Source: Herminiimonas sp. (lineage in GTDB: Bacteria > Pseudomonadota > Gammaproteobacteria > Burkholderiales > Burkholderiaceae). Taken from it: a DNA stretch of 20,909 nucleotides. The notes under the pieces are model-generated. The model saw only the letters and a program-made list of their open reading frames with translations. It was not told the origin of the DNA and did no database searches. The translations under genes and the position numbers were made by a program. The stretch is taken from positions 1 to 20,909 of the forward strand of contig JACMQD010000039.1 of NCBI GenBank assembly GCA_014377155.1, given 5' to 3'. This document shows positions 1-7,689 of the stretch, in pieces (positions within the stretch are counted from its first letter, which is position 1; every line of letters begins with the position of its first letter).

Positions 1-426
1 AACCTGAAAGCCGATACCAGCAGCACCGCGCTGGAGCAAAAAATCATTCGCGCCAAACCGGCCGAGGCATTCGATTTTTGCTATCTGAGCACGGATACGA
101 CGTTCTCGACCAAAATCACCGACAAGGCGACTTGCGACGCCGACAAGTTCTTGAAGTCCAGCTCGTCGCCACATCAGGTTGCGGGCGGTCCACTGGCCGA
201 GAATATTCTCAAGTGCCAGCTCAAGCCGGTCGCGCCGAGCGACTATGCACCTATAGGCCTGACAGCGTCGCAGCTGGCGCGCTTGCAGAATGCAATGCCG
301 AGTGGCGTATGTGACTGGAGCAAACCAGGCGTGGGCCAGCAGGAAGCAGCCAGTCCGCTGACTTTTGCCACGACAGCAGGTGGCACGCCGATCAGCGCGG
401 CACCAGTGGTACGCGTACAGCAGTAA
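1..426 (+). CDS. DUF6351 family protein, C-terminal part (5' end outside window)
   Basis: The frame is open from base 1 and ends in TAA at 424-426, giving the last 141 residues. The stretch reading SSPHQVAGGPLAENILKCQLKP, with a later GVCDWSKPGVGQQ, is the typical C-terminus of DUF6351 proteins. These are large secreted proteins of about 700 residues in proteobacteria, sometimes described as hydrolase-like, with no firmly established reaction. Cysteines occur at FCYL, TCDA, KCQL and VCDW, which fits an exported, disulfide-containing protein. The short tail after GVGQQ, with the residues AAPVVRVQQ at the end, is ordinary for the family. The N-terminus and any signal peptide lie upstream of the window. 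Two hairpins follow the stop. Family recognition is from memory of the motif, so function is left open. Confidence 0.8.
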   Translation, partial: NLKADTSSTALEQKIIRAKPAEAFDFCYLSTDTTFSTKITDKATCDADKFLKSSSSPHQVAGGPLAENILKCQLKPVAPSDYAPIGLTASQLARLQNAMPSGVCDWSKPGVGQQEAASPLTFATTAGGTPISAAPVVRVQQ

Positions 427-443
427 TCGGTACGCAAGATTAA

Positions 444-473
444 CTGCACGCTGGCTTTGTAGGCAGCGTGCAG
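444..473 (+). repeat. 10-bp inverted repeat (hairpin) after the DUF6351 gene
   Basis: CTGCACGCTG at 444-453 is exactly complementary to CAGCGTGCAG at 464-473, with a 10-base loop. It starts 18 bases after the stop codon and has no T-run, so by itself it is not a standard intrinsic terminator. It probably forms a 3'-UTR stem that protects the message or assists the stronger terminator just downstream. Confidence 0.55.
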
Positions 474-477
474 CAGG

Positions 478-521
478 ATAGCAAAAAGGGCCGGTGAGAA
501 ATCACCGGCCCTTTTTGCTAT
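478..521. terminator. Bidirectional intrinsic terminator between two convergent genes
   Basis: The arms 478-497 and 502-521 are a perfect 20-bp inverted repeat around a GAAA tetraloop. The GC-rich core GGGCCGGTGA is flanked by a run of five A on the left and five T on the right, so it reads as stem plus U-tract on both strands. It lies 52 bases after the DUF6351 stop and about 180 bases after the stop of the opposing MFS gene. It can therefore end transcription from either side. Confidence 0.9.
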
Positions 522-699
522 GCGGGGCGGTGGATGGGATGCGTTCAGAGTTTTTTAAACTGCATCAGTCGGCGTTGACAAGTCGGACACGCACGACGCG
601 CCATCCCATGCTGGCAGGTTTTTTACAGAGCGCCTTGCACTCTGATCAGCGTGGCATGCGCCACGAGTCAACTCTAGACGACGGTGTTACGGAAAGTTG

Positions 700-1941
700 C
701 TATGTGCCCGCAGGCACCGGCACTACGCTATCGCTTCGCCGCGCGCGTAGTCGGGCAAAATTCTGCGACACGCACAGTACACCCAGGCCGCCTAGCGTAA
801 TAACCAGCGGAATGCCGATTTTCTCAACCAGCATTCCGGCGATTCCGACACCGGTGGCTTGCCCGAGAAAGAAGCATGACGCGAATGCCGAGACAGCGAC
901 GCCACGTCGTTCGACCGCCATCTGCGTCGCGTTGATCTGAAGCGTATTGTGCAACATGTAAAATCCCAAGCCGGCCATAAAGCAGGCTGGAACGGCATAC
1001 CCCCAACTGGGCGCATAGGCCATCGTTACATACGACAGCGTCACGCAAACGCCGCCCCAGCGGCTCAAGCCGATTTCGCCGAGGCGCCTGACCAGCATCG
1101 ACGCGCACAGTGCGAATGCCAGACCGCCAAAACCATACAACATCACCAGCGAACCTGCAGTAGAAAGCGGCAATCCGAATGCCTGATGCAAATGCGCGAC
1201 GAAGAACGCGAACGCGCCATACAGAAACAAGCCTTCCAAAAATACCGTGGCCAGTACCACGCGCGCCCAGGGTTTAGCCAGCACTAACGCGAATTCATTG
1301 GCCATGCGGCTGATTACATGAGCTTGTGAAGTCACCACCGGGGCTACCGTTGCCGGTAGCCGCCGGTTCAAGGCGAACAGCAGAAAGCAGATCGGTACGA
1401 ACAACGCGGCAATACCGAAAAATGGCATTCGCCAACTAAAATGCTCAGCCGCGACGCCGCCGAGAAAAACGCCCGCGGACAAGCCGAGGATCTGTCCAAT
1501 CAGGAATTTCGCCAGAACCGGCTGCCGGTTCTGGTACGGAATTACGTCTCCGATCCAGGCCATGGCCAGGGGGATGATCGCAGCCGCGGTGGCACCCGCC
1601 ACCAGCCGAGCTAACAGCAGCATTGAAAAACTGCCCGCCATTGCACAAAACAGGGAAGTCAGCGCACAGGCTGCGCAGCCCCAGGCGATTACAAAATATT
1701 TGCCGAAGCGGTCGCCGAGTGGTCCGAACATCAATTGGGCGATCCCGTAAGCGATCGAAAATACGGTAATCACCAGCGAAGCGTCGCCGAGCGAAATGGC
1801 GAAGTCACTCGACAGCTTGGGCAACAGTGCGTCGGTTACGCGCAGTGAAATACCGCTACCGAACGCCGCCAGCGACAATGTTAGGATAGCGAACGCCGGA
1901 ATCGGCGGTGCGGATTGGGGATCAATCGATGTTGAATGCAT
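700..1941 (-). CDS. MFS transporter (Bcr/CflA or AraJ-like efflux type)
   Basis: A 413-residue inner-membrane protein with the usual length and roughly twelve hydrophobic segments of a major facilitator. The loop between TM2 and TM3 carries the MFS signature GPLGDRFGK (residues 73-81; motif A, G-x-L-x-D-R-x-G-+). The first helix begins near residue 15 (PAFAILTLSLAAFGSGI), with the drug/H+ antiporter-like stretch SDFAISLGDASLVITVFSIAYG following. Members of this group export drugs, sugars or metabolites using the proton gradient; the substrate cannot be read from sequence. The ATG at 1941 has no strong ribosome-binding site, but no better start is in frame. It ends in TAG at 700-702 and shares the 478-521 terminator with the convergent DUF6351 gene. 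No operon partner is visible. Confidence 0.9.
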   Translation of the reverse strand: MHSTSIDPQSAPPIPAFAILTLSLAAFGSGISLRVTDALLPKLSSDFAISLGDASLVITVFSIAYGIAQLMFGPLGDRFGKYFVIAWGCAACALTSLFCAMAGSFSMLLLARLVAGATAAAIIPLAMAWIGDVIPYQNRQPVLAKFLIGQILGLSAGVFLGGVAAEHFSWRMPFFGIAALFVPICFLLFALNRRLPATVAPVVTSQAHVISRMANEFALVLAKPWARVVLATVFLEGLFLYGAFAFFVAHLHQAFGLPLSTAGSLVMLYGFGGLAFALCASMLVRRLGEIGLSRWGGVCVTLSYVTMAYAPSWGYAVPACFMAGLGFYMLHNTLQINATQMAVERRGVAVSAFASCFFLGQATGVGIAGMLVEKIGIPLVITLGGLGVLCVSQNFARLRARRSDSVVPVPAGT

Positions 1942-2990
1942 GGGATAAATAATTAAATGGGAAACCGCACGGCTGGCCGATAAGTCCGGTGAATTGAACT
2001 GACAAGCCGAACCGCGCCAAGGAAGTATCTTGTTACCTTAACGCGTACAACACCACTGCCGAGTCGGCGCCTGACCCGGCTTAAAAAAGCTCGGTCGGTT
2101 GTTGTAGCGTCGGCGTCGCCACAATCGTTCATGCCTGAGCGGCCGTGGACATGCCTACGTCAGACGACGCGCACGCTGGTATCTGCAAATCCGTCGAGGT
2201 GGGCTCCATCAAGCCTGCCAGACGACTCGACCGAAATTTTCCGGCATACACGATGACTCAGATCGCCAAGCACGAATTCGAATATTGTCGAGGCTCGCTG
2301 ATACGCGCATTGTGCGATCAGATCAACCTGCGCGAATCACCTCTGACGTTACTATTGGCCAGCTCTATTGGCACCGTTCTCTTTCACTGCCCAAGGCGAA
2401 GCCGCTAGCCGTGGCGACCGAAATAAAATTTCGGCTGGCGACCAAACGAACAAAGCTGCCGTCGTATTTCAGTCGACAGAAAAAATACCACGACCAATAT
2501 GATCCCGAAAGTGGAAGCGCCGAGTATACGGCACAAGTCACCATCGATATGTGGTGACGATGCACTTTTCGCCACATACCGCGAGCCGATCGCTGGTAGA
2601 GTCGACAACTGGCGTAGGCCTCTGCGGATGACGGAATTCTAGAGATGGCCTGCCCTCCTGAGTTTGGCGATAGCGACGCGCGGGGGAGCGCTACTGGCGT
2701 CATTCCACTTCGTGGCGGTGCTCGCTAGAGGCGCCGCAATGGCTGCATCTATCTGTGCGTTCGTCTGGATCAAAGAGGCTTTCGTGTCGACCTGCACACG
2801 ACGCCGTTCTTCCAGCATGGGGCGAGCGTCATCTCCATGCCCGCCTAACTCACCATTTCTTCCCGACAGATCTGCACTTACTCGGCATAGAACGCGCGTT
2901 GCAGGTACGATAGGACGACGTTGGTGGCGCATGCGCTACCGTCCCGTTTTTCCATTGTCGAACGCGGTGATCAAATCGCAGGAGAGCATC
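1942..2990. other. About 1 kb without a recognisable gene
   Basis: I found no ORF here that I can assign. Open frames exist (plus strand 2145-2408; minus strand 2703-2365 and 2932-2639), but none has a convincing ribosome-binding site or a known motif. The minus frame 2932-2639 has a helix-like run (MLEERRRVQVDTKASL) that could be a coding remnant. A small hairpin, CCGAAAT/ATTTCGG at 2418-2434, is flanked by GGCGACC direct repeats (2413-2419, 2437-2443). The stretch separates the divergent MFS and DsbA-like genes and presumably holds their promoters, but I cannot point to one. Confidence 0.4.
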
Positions 2991-3530
2991 ATGAAAAAAT
3001 TCGAACAAGCCACCACGGGGCTGTCTGCCCGCGAACATGAGTCCGGCAACCCGCACGCGGCGCTGACTTTAGTCGAATACGGTGACTTCGAATGTCTGCA
3101 ATGCGCCCAGGCTGCCCTCGTTACGCGCGTTTTGATCGAGACGTTCGGAGACAGGATGCGCTTCGTGTACCGACATTTTCCCGACAGCGCCGTCCATCCG
3201 CATGCGGAACTCGCCGCCGAAGCAGCCGAAGCTGCTGCCGCACAGGGCAAGTTCTGGCCGATGCATACTTTGCTGTTTCGGCATCCTGTGCACCTTTCGG
3301 CCGATGTGCTGACGCGCCATGCCGAGGAAATCGAACTTGACATGCCACGCTTCACTGCCGAATTGCGCGACCATGTATATCTGCAGCGCATCCGCGAACA
3401 CCACAATTCCGGCGTGCAGCTAGGATTACGCGGTACGCCCAGCTTTTTTCTTAATAACGTACCGGTCGATGTGTCCGTTGGTTTGGACAAGCTGGAGCAC
3501 GCTGTACGCGCTGCCCTGCACGAAAAATAA
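2991..3530 (+). CDS. DsbA-family thioredoxin-fold protein, cytoplasmic
   Basis: A 179-residue protein of the thioredoxin_4/DsbA-like type. Residues 20-38 (NPHAALTLVEYGDFECLQC) give the first beta strand and the active-site pair C35-L-Q-C38; the cis-proline loop is GTPSFF with P150. The helical insert (residues 66-140) is rich in Ala, Glu and His. There is no signal peptide, so it should work in the cytoplasm as a disulfide or mixed-disulfide oxidoreductase, unlike true periplasmic DsbA. CLQC is less usual than the CPYC or CPHC of the family. The frame is open far upstream, but ATG 2991 is chosen because AGGAGAG stands 5-6 bases before it and the family homology begins right after. Its partner is unknown and it has no operon neighbour. 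Confidence 0.88.
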   Translation: MKKFEQATTGLSAREHESGNPHAALTLVEYGDFECLQCAQAALVTRVLIETFGDRMRFVYRHFPDSAVHPHAELAAEAAEAAAAQGKFWPMHTLLFRHPVHLSADVLTRHAEEIELDMPRFTAELRDHVYLQRIREHHNSGVQLGLRGTPSFFLNNVPVDVSVGLDKLEHAVRAALHEK

Positions 3531-3806
3531 TCATCACTTCCGCTCGGCAAGCAATCTGCACCAGCGGCGAGCAGTGCGATACAGGAAATTAATGCGCTGT
3601 CGGTTTATTCCACTGCAGGCAGCGACGCGTCGTTCGCCGAACAATGGTACTTACTGACGCTACAGGTTCGTCCAGCATAAGCGGTATGCGTTACGCTCCA
3701 GCGAAAAATTGCATTCGGTTCGGTAGCGGCACAGAATCGCTTCGGCGTACCCACTAATGCAGTCGCTCTCGTGCGCAAAAAGATCGCTGTCCGGGTTTCG
3801 CTATTC
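3531..3806. other. Gene-free gap with a possible coding remnant
   Basis: This gap lies between the DsbA-like stop and the 3' end of the broken FkbM gene, which points toward it. On the plus strand the frame is open directly after the DsbA stop to TAA at 3678-3680 and again beyond it. It reads protein-like stretches such as AEQWYLLTLQVRP and AVALVRKKIAVRVSLF, with no start codon or ribosome-binding site. It may be a relic of an older gene, but I do not recognise a family. No terminator hairpin is evident. Confidence 0.3.
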
Positions 3807-4510
3807 TTACAAAGCGCGCATCCGGCCGAACAAAGCCCTATGCCGCCAGACCGCACTCTTTGAAAACCTGTTGGGGAATGCCGCGGTACGGATATAACAG
3901 TCGTCGATGAAAAGCCTGGTTATATACGCGAATCCCCGTGCTTCGAGAAAGTGGCGGATCGCATGACGGGCAGGCTGCTGGTTGTGCTCAACCGTGAGTA
4001 CGTTAAAAGTATAGCGATCGAACGGAAAGCTCTTCGATAACACCAGCTCCGTGCCTTCGGTATCGAGGCTCCAGTAATCGATGACGCGTGGTGCGTTTGC
4101 GAGTTCCAGCGCCGCTGCAATCGTCATGGTCCGCTTGATTGCCAGCGGTGGCTTACCGGCGTCGTCAAGTTGCAGGTGTTTCGCACGCACAGCATGCGCC
4201 AGCTGTTCGGGATCGAATGCGTCGATCAGGCCACCCAACGTGCCTGCAACTTCGAGGAAGGGCAAGTCGGCCACGCAGTAGTACAGGCAGGCGTTCAGAC
4301 AGTGCCAGTGGCGAGCGCTCACCAGCTTGTCATAAAACCGGGTATTCGGTTCAACACACAGTCCCGCCATCCGAACGCACGTTCGAGCAATTCCGTATTG
4401 CTGCTATCGATACCGTCGGATGCGCCTGTATCAAGAAAAAAGCCGTCACGCTTGCCGTTCAAGAGCTGCACCACCAGATGGTCCTGACCGAATTCGGATG
4501 GTACGTGCAT
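3807..4510 (-). pseudogene. FkbM-family SAM-dependent methyltransferase, frameshifted
   Basis: Two overlapping minus-strand frames together make one FkbM (Methyltransf_21) protein of about 234 residues. The first (4510 to about 4362) gives SEFGQDHLVVQLL, GFFLDTGASDG (SAM-binding motif I) and LLERAFGWR. The second (about 4365 to 3807) resumes with LCVEPNTRFYDKL and continues with VIDYWSLDTEGTEL and FNVLTVEHNQQ, all family signatures. The family consensus at the junction would be W-R-G-L-C, coded by TGGCGGGGACTGTGT. The window has one G fewer, so a single-base loss in a G run explains the break. It starts 6 bases after the stop of the damaged oxygenase gene, an operon arrangement. Such enzymes O-methylate sugars or other metabolites. 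Sequencing error is a real alternative to true inactivation. Confidence 0.82.
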
Positions 4511-4516
4511 ATCCGA

Positions 4517-5288
4517 TCACTGGCGATGCCGGCTAAAAGAAAGCGAGCGCCAGGCGCTGCTCTGCGATTGCCATCGCGCGGCCAGATCCGGACGGCTTGC
4601 CAAGGTGCGATGCAGCTCATCGTCTTGCCGGTGACCGTACAGCATCGTCACATTCATTATATGGTGTTCAAACCCGGGCTTGAAATGCACCTCGTGCGTA
4701 CCGTGAAACAGGTCCGAATTAAAGAGGACGCAGCAGTTCTGACGGTATGGTGTGTACGTTTCCCGTGCGCGGTTTTCGTGAAAAAATGCCTTGATGATAT
4801 CTGTTCTGCCATCGTAGGTATGGAACTCCCACGCTTGTGGCGCATCCACGTGAGACACCTTCATCCCGCCCGTATCCGGATCAAGATCGCAGTCGTCGGG
4901 CGGGAGCCAGAAATTGACGTTTACGGCCAAGAAATCCGCGTGCAGATTGGCGTCCGGCGGCAAGTCGGTGGAGTTCTTGAAGCCCCAAATTTGACGTAGC
5001 AGCGTAGGCATAGCGGTTTCCTGACCATACCGTTGCTTGCATCGCGAAACGACGTATGCCCTCCAACGCTTCCGGTGTCAGAAAGTCGTCGATCACGACA
5101 ACGCGTTTGCCCCGGTCCAGGAATCGCGCTTCGACCTCGCGCGGATTCCATGCGGAGGACAAAGCGTGGGCGACACGCCCGCCCTCGGATAAATGGACAA
5201 TCCAATTGTAAACATTGCCGATCAAAGCGCGCTCGGATCCGCCGAGCCGCTTACGCGCATCCGCATCAGGTTGATAAAAACTCGACAA
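4517..5288 (-). pseudogene. 2OG-Fe(II) oxygenase, broken by internal deletion and frameshift
   Basis: The 3' part (5011-4517) reads RQIWGFKNSTDLPPDANLHADF, then NVNFWLPPDDCDLDPDTGGM, PYRQNCCVLFNSDLFHGTHE and FKPGF with NVTMLYG. This is the catalytic core of a prolyl-hydroxylase-like 2OG-Fe(II) oxygenase. The iron ligands would be H and D of HADF and the H of LFHGT. The 5' part (from about 5288) lies in another frame and reads VVVIDDFLTPEALEGIRRF, the usual lead-in. Relatives have about 35 residues between these blocks (a GAY...LLLQIAEEL region) that are missing here, so the join near 5010-5030 is a deletion that also shifts the frame. The first in-frame start is only TTG at 5288, with a stop just before, so the N-terminus may be lost too. 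Not expected to be functional. Confidence 0.75.
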
Positions 5289-5307
5289 ATATCAACTACA
5301 TTTGTCG
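5283..5307. repeat. 8-bp inverted repeat at the head of the oxygenase pseudogene
   Basis: CGACAAAT (5283-5290) and ATTTGTCG (5300-5307) are exact complements around a 9-base spacer. It overlaps the TTG that begins the damaged oxygenase frame and sits in the 173-bp gap after the cupin-like gene. It could be an operator or a chance palindrome; nothing else supports a role. Confidence 0.3.
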
Positions 5308-5461
5308 ATCGTCTTGACGACATGGACCGACCAGCGTGCGGACCATGTTGTGCTGAGCTGCGCATCTGCGCGTGACTTGCACCTACCCTGTCAACCTCCG
5401 GCTACTCGCACCACTCCGCGCGGACCTGCATGCTGTAGTGGTACGTCAGGGGGCCGGTCAG

Positions 5462-6409
5462 TTAAGGTGTTTGCACCGAGGGATCGTTTTGCAACGCAAA
5501 TGGCACTGCCCTTGCCCACCGGTTCGACGACAGCGAAAACGTTAGTGCCCGCACTTGGTGATACCAGCCGGCCGGGACGTATAACATGTCGCCCGAATTA
5601 ACGATGATCTCGATCATGGTCGCCTGCCGCGCCAGCGGGAACCGATTGAAGTCCGGTGCTTCCGGGTTGAACGGCGAACTGAACAAAATGGCATTTGCCT
5701 CATGCGGGTAGAGGAATTCGTGATGGTGTGGCGGCGACAGGAAAATACGTTTGCTGCCCCACACCTGCGCAAAGATATTATCGTCATAGTCGCAATGCAG
5801 CGGCGTCACGGTGCCCGCAGGACCGACCCAAAATCGAGGCGGCCCCATCTTGTCGAAATAGGTGGGCCAGTGACACAGCTTGTTCAGTTCGCGCAGTTCG
5901 AGGTTGCCGAGGTAAGGTGGTAGCGCATGTGTCTGCGCCTCGACCAGGCCGAGGTACTCACCCATCGACATGTCCTGCATGGCCCGGTCGACCGCGAAGG
6001 CTGTGTTGATATAGTCGCCCACCCGCGCCCGCACCGGCACGTGGCTGAAACGCTCGCGCAGAATCTGCGGCGGCAACATCGACAGGGGCCAGCGTTTGAC
6101 GACGCCGGTTGTCAGGAACGGTAGCCCTTCCCTGGCACGTGCACGAAACGCCGCGGCATCGAGTTTGCCCAAGCGCAGTACTTTGGAAATGGCAGGAAGG
6201 TCCCGCGCAACGCGTTTGATCGCCGCGCGCATCGCTTCGATCGAGCTCACACCGCGTACCAGCGCATCCTTGCGTTCGCGCGCCTGCTTTCTAGCCAATG
6301 CTTCATGCGGGAGCTCCGCATGCAACTCTGGCAAAGGCGGAAGCGCTCGGGCGAGTACCGGCGCGTTACCTGGCAATACATTTTTCGCGCTCGACATGTG
6401 TTTCACCAT
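5462..6409 (-). CDS. Cupin-like (JmjC/cupin_8) Fe(II)/2-oxoglutarate oxygenase
   Basis: About 315 residues with a JmjC-type double-stranded beta-helix. Visible features, numbered from the ATG at 6409, are GPAGTVTPLHCDYDDN with iron ligands H205 and D207, GSKRIFLSPP with K220 as the likely 2-oxoglutarate lysine, and SGDMLYVPAGWYHQV with the distal ligand H284. The N-terminal 80 residues are charged and helical, and residues 97-110 (PFLTTGVVKRWPLS) are the usual cupin_8 entry. Cupin_8 enzymes hydroxylate peptides or small molecules; the substrate here is unknown. The start is uncertain: ATG 6409 has AAGGA 11 bases upstream, ATG 6397 and ATG 6511 are alternatives. It is the first and only intact gene of a minus-strand row with the oxygenase and FkbM pseudogenes, suggesting a once-shared pathway. 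Confidence 0.85.
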   Translation of the reverse strand: MVKHMSSAKNVLPGNAPVLARALPPLPELHAELPHEALARKQARERKDALVRGVSSIEAMRAAIKRVARDLPAISKVLRLGKLDAAAFRARAREGLPFLTTGVVKRWPLSMLPPQILRERFSHVPVRARVGDYINTAFAVDRAMQDMSMGEYLGLVEAQTHALPPYLGNLELRELNKLCHWPTYFDKMGPPRFWVGPAGTVTPLHCDYDDNIFAQVWGSKRIFLSPPHHHEFLYPHEANAILFSSPFNPEAPDFNRFPLARQATMIEIIVNSGDMLYVPAGWYHQVRALTFSLSSNRWARAVPFALQNDPSVQTP

Positions 6410-6800
6410 CTTCTGACTATTCCTTGTGGCCAGCGCAAATCCCCGGCGGCGCAGAGCATACACCTGTGTCTGTACACGATCGGCGCGAAAGCCAGCCGTC
6501 ACTTCCCTCATGATCAGCTCGCCGTCGACGACAGCAAGCTTACTTTAAAGGATTAGATGCATACTTTTATGGGGTAAGCACCGCGTCACGCTGGCTCCGG
6601 TTTCAGGTCTATGTACATTCGCAAAGGCAATTCGGTTGATGCCAGCTTCTTCTCCCTGATAACCAACAAGCCAATGTCCGGTCTGGCGTTGCGCAATGCC
6701 CTCTTGTCTGCAAAACCGGCGAATGCCGCGTATCCTGAAAGACGATGAAATAACGATGCCAAGGCATTCGTTATTACCGGAGTTCCTTACAAGGCGAAAT

Positions 6801-6965
6801 CACTTACTCGGCCGGACCGGCCTCTTCGTTTCCGAACTATGTCTTGGAACCATGACCTTCGGTGAAGCCGATGACATGTGGGGCAAGATTGGCACCCTTT
6901 AACAGCAGGTTGCCAAACGGCTGATTGGCCGGGCAATTGACGCCGGCACATCATATATTCGGTTC
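6801..6965 (+). pseudogene. Aldo/keto reductase, N-terminal fragment with in-frame stop
   Basis: The plus frame reads LLGRTGLFVSELCLGTMTFG, then MWGKIGTL, then TAA at 6900-6902. It continues in the same frame with QQVAKRLIGRAIDAGTSYI. This is the start of an aldo/keto reductase (first beta strand, substrate loop and first helix; relatives read G.IGTL..........GRALDAGINFID). Homology ends near 6965, just before the D-x-A-x-x-Y catalytic region, where IS3-like sequence begins. The gene therefore has a nonsense mutation and has lost roughly its last 80 percent. The preceding 200 bases (6600-6800) contain open frames but nothing I can name. Confidence 0.78.
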
Positions 6966-6974
6966 AATCTCGGC

Positions 6975-7134
6975 TCTCTCCCCTTGTCGCGGACACTTCC
7001 GTCGGGCGCATGTTAGATTTTTAAATTGTACTAGGCTGGAGACAACCGATGGCGGAATGGCGCCGACGTGAATTGTAAAACTTTTCTATGTAATCGAACA
7101 CGTCTGCACGGAAATCATCTCTGGTTCGATAGTG
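6975..7134 (-). mobile_element. IS3-family insertion sequence remnant, 3' end of transposase
   Basis: On the minus strand 7134-7021 codes HYRTRDDFRADVFDYIEKF followed by YNSRRRHSAIGCLQPSTI and TAA. This is the well-known C-terminus of IS3-family OrfB transposases (relatives: R.EARADVFDYIE.FYN..RRHS.IGYLSP). Upstream of residue H the homology dissolves, so only about 37 residues of the DDE domain's tail survive. After the stop, 7020 down to about 6975 should be the insertion sequence's end; it carries GTGTCCGCGACAAGGGG, like the terminal repeat of many IS3 elements, and abuts the truncated aldo/keto reductase. The exact boundary and any target duplication cannot be fixed from this copy. Confidence 0.75.
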
Positions 7135-7689
7135 CTTTTTGCTAAGGCGCTAGGTTTCCCGCCGATACGACGGTGCACCAAGCTAGCGCATTGCTCCTCG
7201 TCCCGCTAACTTATACATCTACCCCGCTGTTCGACCCATAAACACTTCCTCGATAAAGGGGGTCGCGACGACCGGTTGAATCCGCCATCGTCGTGTTTGA
7301 ATTTACTTGATCATCACAATGCTGCGCGGCGCACTGCGACGTTGCTTGACTATTGCATTGCATCCGCTCAGAACCGCATCTCCTTTACAATTTTTCAGAT
7401 CGGGTATTTAGTGATTTTCAAATGGCCGAAGTATGCAAGCGGCTGATGTGTTTTTATTGACGGCACGTCGCCCTCACGCATCTGCATAAGTCAGGTTGTT
7501 TAATCAAGCTACCGCCATTTTGCGGACTGAGTGCAAAATTCTGAAAGCGCAGAATTGGCATGAACGTTACGGCGCCTCCACGGCTGCAGGGAAATCGAAC
7601 GTACTGGCGCAGCTGGAGACGGCAAATAGTGATACGCACTGGACTGGTTTTGTGTAAGAGCGCCTCATTTGACAATTCTTGGTGTAATT
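7135..7689. other. Gap of about 550 bp without a recognisable gene
   Basis: This AT-richer stretch lies between the IS3 scrap and the end of the TetR gene. An open minus frame (7693-7454) has no ribosome-binding site and no recognisable motif. I see no continuation of the transposase or the aldo/keto reductase, no clear terminal repeats and no terminator hairpin. It is most simply eroded insertion-sequence or gene debris. Confidence 0.35.

Noticed and set aside
650..665. CGTGGC/GCCACG hairpin after the MFS gene
   Set aside because: Only 6-bp arms and no T-run; the strong terminator at 478-521 is the better candidate.
494..940. Plus-strand ORF (148 residues) after the terminator
   Set aside because: Mostly antisense to the MFS gene, no ribosome-binding site, and it begins inside the terminator hairpin.
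2664..2990. N-terminal extension of the DsbA-like ORF
   Set aside because: The open frame happens to reach 2664, but the ribosome-binding site at 2980-2986 and the family homology support the start at 2991.
2936..3550. Minus-strand ORF (204 residues)
   Set aside because: Antisense to the DsbA-like gene; Ser/Cys-rich composition typical of a shadow frame.
4139..4999. Long plus-strand ORF (286 residues)
   Set aside because: It is antisense to the FkbM and 2OG oxygenase pseudogenes, whose minus-strand frames carry clear family motifs; it has no motif or ribosome-binding site of its own.
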